Source of the DNA: Torymus aiolomorphi
Taxonomy: Eukaryota; Arthropoda; Insecta; Hymenoptera; Torymidae
DNA: 64,000 bases
Reading direction: 5' to 3'
NCBI GenBank assembly: GCA_036365515.1
Contig: CM070876.1
Location: forward strand, 109,960,810-110,024,809
Position numbers and translations under genes: made by a program. Each line of letters begins with the position of its first letter. Positions within the stretch are counted from its first letter, which is position 1. Of the stretch, positions 57,394 to 64,000 are shown piece after piece. Below the pieces are notes generated by a model. That model did no database searches and had not been told where the DNA came from. It was given only the letters and a program-made list of their open reading frames with translations.

Positions 57394-57460
57394 ACCACAA
57401 AAAGGAAGCAATCGGAGTATGTGAGATTAAAATTAAAATGAAAAAAAAAAATGAAAAACA

Positions 57461-59606
57461 ATGTCTGATAATGATATTTCACAAATAGAAAGAAGTCTGG
57501 GGAATTTAGAGAAAAATTTTTCAAATTCATTGGTAACGAAACTAAAAGAGAAAGAAAGGGATTTAGAACAGTGTTTAAAAAATAGTCACCCTAAAGCGCG
57601 TGAGTTGGAGAAAGAAATTTGGGAATTAAAAAAATTATTAGAGAAAAATTTCGCGAAATTAAATATTGATTTACCGCGACAATATAGGAGCGTAGTAAAA
57701 GAGGTCGATCTTTCAGACTCAACAATTAATGACGGTTCGGATAGTGAGTTAGAAGTAGTAGACACAGAGAAAAAGTTAGTCGTGCCACAAAAAAAAATAT
57801 TTTTGAGACCTTCGCGATTGCAAGTAGAGCCAAAGGAGGAAGCTATCGAAGAAGCTGCGGGTTTTCAGTCTAGCACTCCTCTGACCGCGAATAAAGGGGA
57901 ACATCGGGTTAAGTTCGAAATTTCTGCGGATAACGATAAGGTATTACTTTCGACGAGCGAGGCACTTGTTGAGACAATAAAAGAACATTTTAGTATAGAA
58001 GCAGACAAAAAGACTTTAGATCTTTTTTTTGAACAAGAGGGAACTTTGAAAGTATTAAACGATAGCATCAAGAAAGGGTTTAATTTTTTTTGATCTTTTG
58101 AAGAAATTTAGACAAAAGTTATACATTTTTAAAGAAAAAGACGAAAATATCGAGGAAAATTTCGAAGGGAACAGTAAAGAGGAAAATTCGGGAATAAATT
58201 CCTGGTCTGAAAATTTCAAATCAGCGATAAACTCCTTTACGAACTCAGGAAAAAAAGTCGTAATAAAAAACGAAGTCCTCTCCCAAGTAGAACGGCAAAA
58301 ACATAACAATAAAACCATGAATGATACAGTAGTACAAATAAGGGGGCTATCCCTTAAAGATGCCCTAAATTTAATTCCGCGATTTAACGGTCAGAATATT
58401 TCTCTAACGCAATTTTTAAACGGTTGCCAGGAGGCACTTAGCATCCTTCCAAAGGAATATGAGGCAGAATTAGCTAAATTAATTCGCATGCGATTATACG
58501 GGGACGCGTTGAATAGCGTGAGAGGACAAAATTTTAAAGAGATTTCAGAGATTTCGGAATTTTTAGAGACGATATACGGATCTACAAAAACCTTTCACGA
58601 TTGGGAAGGCGAACTCGCCCGCATTAAACAAAAAAGTAACGAAACAGTAATTGTATATCTAAATCGATTAAAAGAAATAGAGTCGGAAATTTTTAAAGCA
58701 GCTAAACGGGAGAAACGGTTTACAGGAAGGGAAGAATATGAAAAGGAATTAGAAAGCGATTGTATAAAATTCTTTTTAAAAGGGCTTCGATGGGAAATAC
58801 GCGCACGCATGGGAAAACCAACTAGCTTAAAGGAAGCACGCAAATTAGCCTTAGAGGTAGAGAGAGAATATGCATGTAGAATAATAGATGAGGATGTCAA
58901 AGATGAAAATAAAATTAAACCTAGCAGAGAAAATAAAAGAGTTAATATTGTTAATCAAGACGTTGAACAAATAACATGTACATATTGTAAACGAGTCGGT
59001 CACGGAGCGATAAACTGTATCACACTAGCAAAATATTACGGGCAGCAGAGAGCAAATCAAAATAATTTTAACGGGCAGAGCGGATTTAATTCAAATAATT
59101 TTAACGGGCAAAACAGATCAGGTCAAAATAATGGGCAGAATAATGGGCAAAATATATCGTCACGAAATTTTTTTGGAAATAGAAACAATTCACGAAATTT
59201 TGCGAATAATAGAGATATAAATTTTGGAGGGTGGAATGCGGAAAATCTTAGGACACCGTTTCTACCAAATGAAAATAATCGAAATAATGGGCGAAATTTT
59301 AATAATTATGAAAACGGGCAGGTAAATAGAAACGGAAATAATAATTATTCCAATAATCAAAATTTTTCACGAAATAAACAAGAACAATATAATTCACGTT
59401 TTCCTAGTTGTTCTTATTGCGGACGGTTAGGTCATATTCAACGTAATTGTTATAAATTTCAAAACGATACGGGAATAAGTGCACCGCCAGCACAGGGAAA
59501 CTCTACGGATCCCTTTCGGACAGGCGCGACGGGAGAGACACAGAATGGACCGCGCCCTTCTACCGCAGGCAACAGCACAGCCCCACCGTTAGTTTCGAAA
59601 CCGTAA
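57461..59606 (+). pseudogene. gag: gypsy Gag polyprotein, one frame break at a T8 run
   Basis: The first frame (57461-58093, 210 codons) starts MSDNDISQIERSLGNLEKNF and is a charged, coiled-coil-like region. At TTTTTTTT (58084-58091) the frame stops. The next frame (58098-59606, 502 codons) continues the protein with the capsid-like LSLKDALNLIPRFNGQNISL, FLETIYGSTKTFHDWEGELA, IVYLNRLKEIE and FFLKGLRWEIRARMGKPTSL. Two CCHC zinc knuckles follow, CTYCKRVGHGAINC (~295) and CSYCGRLGHIQRNC (~435), separated by a long Asn/Gly/Gln-rich linker. A 1-nt change in the T run explains the break. It is either a mutation or a sequencing slip. Gag would form the particle and bind RNA. Confidence 0.85.
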
Positions 59607-61903
59607 ACCTTAGTCAGAAAAGCTCGGCGCCAACAATAAAAATCGACATCGGAGAATTTAGCAGACCGCTTATTTTTATGTTAGATACAGGAGCTTCTGT
59701 CAATCTTGTAAAAACGTCAGAAGTATCTCCTTATGTTAATATTGACACTAATCACATAATTATTTTGAAGGGAATAACGACTCATGCTATAAAAACGTTG
59801 GGTAGAGTCAGAGTTGATTTTAACAATTATAAAATTGATTTTCATTTAGTAACTGACGATTTCCCTATTATGGAAGCGGGTATTCTAGGCACGGAGTTTT
59901 TTAAAGAGAATTTTGCGCAAATAAATTACCGGGAGAATTATTTGGAATTTAATGGACAAATAATTCCATTTGAGAATATTCCTTATAGAATAGATGAATT
60001 AAATGAATTTAATGAGAAACAAAATGAAGATGTTGCTAAACAATCTTATGTTAATTGTGAATTTTTACCGAAAGATGAGGATTTAATTTTAATAAATAAT
60101 GATAGTTGTGACTTTAGCAATGATTATTTCCGAGAAAGACGTGTTAGGAATAATAAAGAACCTAAAAACCAAATTGAAACATTTAATCCAATAAAGGATG
60201 TATACGGGAGTGAAAATATTCCGCAAAAAGGTTCAAGAGTTGTAGAAAAAGATTTTTCTTTGGGAATTAATAAGTGTGGGGAAAATAGTGATCGTTATAA
60301 GGGAAATCGCGACGTGAAAATATTTAGTGAAATGGGAGATAATGTTGTATTTCGTTGTGAAGAAAATTGTGTTGAAGATTTAATTGAATATGATATTGAT
60401 GAAAATTATGTTGAATTTAATTGTGGTGAATTTTATGTCGGCGGTGATAAAAGTAATGAATTATCCAGTAAACTATGCGAAAGAAGATTCGAAGAGAAAG
60501 ATTTGATAACTTTTGAAGATGAAGTTAATTGTGAAATGAGTAAAAATGAAGTGTCAAATATTGAACGTGAATTATCTAAAGAAGAAGCAGTAAATGTTTT
60601 TGGTAATATTAGACGTCTCGGGAATAATGAAAATAAAAATATACGTGAAAATAAAGTTCGAGGTGAAAAGTTTCAGTGTTGAAAATAATGAAAATACAAG
60701 TTTATGTGAGAATAATGTTGGTTTCGTAAATAATGAAAATGAAAGTTTATGCGAAGTTCAATGTGAGATAAGGGGTAATGGTGACGATGAAAAATTAAAG
60801 GATGATTTTAAAAAGAGTGAACGGAATAATATGTCTAAAGATAACAGTGTTTTAAGCAAAAGTGAAAGTGTTGTAAGAAAAGATTTTTGTTCGGGGGTAA
60901 AAAAGTGTCACAAAAATGAAAACCGTTATGAAAAAGGCCGTGACGTAAAAGTTTTTGAAGTTGACGAAAATGTCGTATTTTATGGAGAAAAATTTGTTGA
61001 TGATATTGGTGAAAATAATATTGATGAAATTGATGATGACGACGATGATGATATTTGTGGTGAAAATGTTAACGGCACTAAAAATAACGGGTTATTAGTA
61101 AAACGATACGAAAGAGTATCCGCGAAAGAAGATAGGGCAACCTTTCCAAGAGAAACAATTGGTGAAATAATTGAAGGTTTTGAAATTGAGAAGATTAAAA
61201 GTTTAAATGAAAATAAAGTTCAGTGCGAACAAAGTAAACGTTTCGGGATTAATGAAAATAGTTTATGGGAAAATAATTATTATGATGTAATCAAGGATGA
61301 TGAGAATTTTGATAATGTATCACGTAAGAATAAAATATGTAATGTGAGGAAAAATAATGAAAATGAAGTATTTTGGGAAGAATTAAATGACGAAAAATTA
61401 TTCAGTGATTCGGATGAAAATTTGGGATATAAAAAGTTAAGTCACAATTATCTAGAAATTTATGAAAAACCTTATCTTAGTGAAATTCAGGATGAACAAG
61501 TTATGCAAATGTATTTAAAGAATATATTGGATGAGAGAAATGACACGCAAAGTCCGCGTGAAAAAGACCGCGATGCTTTTTACAACAAGTTTAAGGAAAA
61601 AGATAATTCTTTCACATTTGATGCCGAGAATAGTTTAAAAATTAATAAAAATCAAATATTGCAAATCACGGAAGCTGATGTTCACGAGTTAAGTCGCACA
61701 GAAAAATTAAAATCAATTCTTAGATATAAACATTTAGAAATTGAGCAAAAAGAACCTATTGAAAAACTTATTGAAAATTACGCAGATTGTTTTCATTTAA
61801 AAGGAGAAAAGTTAGGAACAACTACGGTAATTTCACATAAAATCCCTACAATAAATGATATACCAGTAAATGTTAGACCGTATAGATTTCCTCATGCTCT
61901 TAA
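59582..61903 (+). pseudogene. pol: gypsy Pol, N-terminal part: protease and long acidic repeat region
   Basis: The pol frame is open upstream of ATG 59678 and overlaps the end of gag in the -1 frame, suggesting ribosomal frameshifting. The aspartic protease has LIFMLDTGASVNLV (active DTGA), HIIILKGITTHAIKTLG, FPIMEAGILGTEFF and INYRENYLEFN. Next comes ~600 codons of Asn/Glu/Lys-rich sequence with an internal duplication. A frame change occurs near 60670 (between the frame ending 60682 and the one continuing to 61937). The end regains normal pol sequence: ENYADCFHLKGEKLGTTTVI then SHKIPTINDIPVNVRPYRFP, the region just before RT. It is cut at 61903 by the TTAA element. Confidence 0.8.
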
Positions 61904-62927
61904 CCCATTAAGTCCTGAATGGACGAATTTTCACTAAAGTTTTCAACGCTTATATTTTATGTGAAAATGAATTGTAAAAAGTATATGAATAAGCGTATTC
62001 GATGTAAAATTTGATGAACTTCTAGAATCTTTCGTTAGATTTTTCAAAAAATTAAACTGTCGAACACTGTACATGATTTTTTCCAAAAAAAGATTGTTTT
62101 CAAAAAAAAAAAAATTTTTCATTTCGATTTTTCAAATGGAATGCATTTAAGATTTAATGATCAAAATGCAGAAAACGTGGCCTCGAGACCTAAACTTGAA
62201 AATCTAACGATTTAGGTTTTGAAAAAAAATTTTAAAACACATAAAATGGCGGCTGAGACGCAGAAAAATCATAAAAATCTTCTGGAATTATTTATTCGAA
62301 AAAGATGGACTTTAGAGAAAAACTTTACTGAAGAAAAAGTTCTTAGAATTGATTAAAGAACACGCTGGAATTTTTTCAGAAACATAAGAAGCGTTTTTAA
62401 ATTTTTCAAAATTTGAAAATTTTGAAAAATTCTGAAATTTGCCAAAAGGTTCTGAAAAAATTCCAGCATGTTCTCTGATCAATTCTAAGAACTTTTTCTT
62501 CAGTAAAGTTTTTCTCTAAAGTCCATCTTTTTCGAATAAATAATTCCAGAAGATTTTTATGATTTTTCTGCGTCTCAGCCGCCATTTTATGTGTTTTAAA
62601 ATTTTTTTTCAAAACCTAAATCGTTAGATTTTCAAGTTTAGGTCTCGAGGCCACGTTTTCTGCATTTTGATCATTAAATCTTAAATGCATTCCATTTGAA
62701 AAATCGAAATGAATAATTTTTTTTTTTTTTAAAACCACGTTTTTTTGGAAAAAATCATGTACAGTGTTCGACAGTTTAATTTTTTGAAAAATCTAACAAA
62801 AGATTCTGAAAGTTCATCAAATTTTACATCGAATGCGCTTATCCATATACTTTTTACAATTCATTTTCACATAAAATATAAGCGTTGAAAACTTTAGTGA
62901 AAATTTGTCCATTCAGGACTTAATGGG
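61904..62927. mobile_element. 1024-bp TTAA-flanked fold-back element (piggyBac-type MITE)
   Basis: Almost the whole element is one palindrome with arms of about 500 bp, starting CCCATTAAGTCCTGAATGGA and ending with its reverse complement. TTAA is at 61900-61903 and 62928-62931. TTAA target and CCC tip fit piggyBac-related elements. The pol reading frame stops just inside it and resumes in phase after it. Arms are nearly identical, so insertion is recent. No ORF of its own. Confidence 0.88.
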
Positions 62928-62931
62928 TTAA

Positions 62932-64000
62932 GACAGAATTAGGTAAACAATTAAAAGAGATGCTTGATAACGAGATCATTGAGCCGTCTTGCTCTAACTA
63001 TTCTTCACCTGTATTTTTAGTTGCGAAAACGCCAGATAGCGCAGGTAATAAAAGATATCGACTAGTTGTCGATTTTAGACAGTTGAACGAGCGAACAATA
63101 AAAGATAGATATCCACTGCCAAATATATTAGATATAATCGATCAGGTAGGAGGTGCAAAATATTTTTCTGTTTTTGACTTAGCACAGGGATTTTTTCAAA
63201 TTCCTTTAGATAAAGCCGATCGTCATAAAACGGCGTTTGCTTCTTCATTTGGTTTATTTCAATTTAAAACTATGCCTATGGGTTTATCAAACAGCCCTGC
63301 TACTTTTGAACGTTGCGTTGATTTAGTTTTTGACGGTTTGCAACAAAAAGAAATATTTTTATTTTTGGATGACGCGGTTATCTATGGTGAAACAATTGCA
63401 GAGCATAACGAAAAGTTTGAGAGATTTTTACAGCGATTACGTAAAGCCAATCTTAAATTACAACCCGATAAATGTGAATTTTTAAAAACAGAAGTAGTTT
63501 ATTTAGGTCATGTTTTGAGCGAAGAGGGAGTAAAACCCGATCCACGCAAGTTAGAGGCAGTTCGTGAATTTTCACAACCGAAAAATATTAAAAATATAAG
63601 ACAATTTTTAGGACTAGCAGGTTATTATCGTCGTTTTATTCATAATTTTTCGGGAATAGCAAAACCATTGAGTAACTTGTTAAAGAACGATACACCTTTT
63701 ATATGGGGGGATGAAACACAAAAGGCATTTGACATTTTAAAAGATAAATTATGTACTCAACCTGTTCTTAAAATAGCAGATTTTTCATTACCTTTTATAT
63801 TAACTTGTGATGCCAGCGAGGTAGCGATAGGAGGAACACTCTCACAAGGGGAGATAAATAAAGACAGACCTATTGCTTATGCATCTCGAGTACTCTCTGA
63901 TACCGAAAGAAAATATGATACGTATTCGCGTGAAGCGCTAGCAATTGTTTATTCAGTTAATCAATTTCGACCTTATTTACTTGGGCGAAAATTTACTATC
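62932..64000 (+). CDS. pol: gypsy Pol: reverse transcriptase and RNase H, open to the window end
   Basis: Continuous open frame of ~356 codons. The RT has LKEMLDNEIIEPSCSNYSSP, RLVVDFRQLNERTIKDRYPL, YFSVFDLAQGFFQIPLDKAD (first catalytic Asp), KTMPMGLSNSPATFERCVD, EIFLFLDDAVIYGETIAEHN (catalytic LDD), LKLQPDKCEFLKTEVVYLGH and IRQFLGLAGYYRRFIHNFSG. The RNase H has LPFILTCDASEVAIGGTLSQ (catalytic Asp) and YDTYSREALAIVYSVNQFRP (catalytic Glu). All key residues seen are intact. It is 5' interrupted by the TTAA element and incomplete at 64000. Confidence 0.92.

Larger units (their letters stand above)
55780..64000 (+). mobile_element. Ty3/gypsy-family LTR retrotransposon, 5' end to RNase H, continues past the window
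   Basis: The order is a 5' LTR (~55780-57370), tRNA primer site (57376), gag (57461-59606), protease (from ~59582), a long acidic segment, RT and RNase H (62932-64000). PR-RT-RNase H order with an RT of the FDLAQGFFQI / FLFLDD type places it in Ty3/gypsy. Integrase and the 3' LTR must lie beyond 64000. A 1-kb TTAA fold-back element interrupts pol at 61904-62927. Frames are otherwise nearly open, so the copy is fairly young. Confidence 0.92.

Overview
The window looks like repeat-rich, gene-poor nuclear DNA from an arthropod, most likely an insect. The reasons are the types of element present (mariner, piggyBac, Penelope, CR1/Jockey-like LINEs, a Ty3/gypsy LTR element, a Polinton-like palindrome), AT-rich spacers, dense microsatellites and a GC-rich satellite. 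I found no host protein-coding gene, tRNA or rRNA gene that I could defend. Almost every coding signal belongs to a transposable element, and most are broken. A hymenopteran host is possible but the sequence does not prove it.

Layout. 1-7167: a decayed plus-strand LINE (A), with an apparently separate 3.5-kb DNA transposon (3270-6812; 4-bp TSD, ~600-bp TIRs, DDD-type transposase, probably Sola-like) inside its 3' region. 7168-11219: a CT tract, then a plus-strand LINE (B1) with a PHD-like/coiled-coil/FP-C-like ORF1 and an ORF2 lacking its RT core. 11220-12510: a dead mariner. 12609-14946: a 2.3-kb palindrome with two 784-bp arms. 14947-18762: AT-rich spacer with a ~450-bp direct duplication. 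18769-23730: a 5-kb Polinton/Maverick-like non-autonomous palindrome with exact 6-bp TSDs and AG...CT ends. 23737-29522: microsatellites, a Penelope hammerhead-ribozyme-like relic, a LINE ORF1 relic and three fold-back elements.

29527-40400: a degenerate piggyBac element, interrupted by a Penelope cluster (30111-37622; three units; flanked by a 17-bp TSD; one full-length 860-aa RT/GIY-YIG ORF) and by a fold-back element (37690-38331). At its right end it is cut by a minus-strand LINE (C, 40401-~45240) with an intact RT frame, a deleted endonuclease and an in-frame duplication in ORF1. 47220-54800: a GC-rich satellite split by a second copy of LINE B (B2, 48211-53777, minus), which itself carries a hAT-type MITE with an 8-bp TSD. 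55780-64000: a Ty3/gypsy element running off the window, with 5' LTR, tRNA-Gly primer-binding site, gag, protease, RT and RNase H, interrupted by a 1-kb TTAA fold-back element.

The elements form datable nests: younger insertions have clean TSDs inside older, decayed hosts. Many lesions in otherwise good ORFs are 1-nt changes in A or T runs, so part of the apparent decay could be sequencing error. The most unusual items are the Polinton-like palindrome, fold-back elements built from short reiterated palindromic words, CT tracts that appear to be part of the LINE B 5' end, and a large internally duplicated acidic segment between protease and RT in the gypsy Pol.
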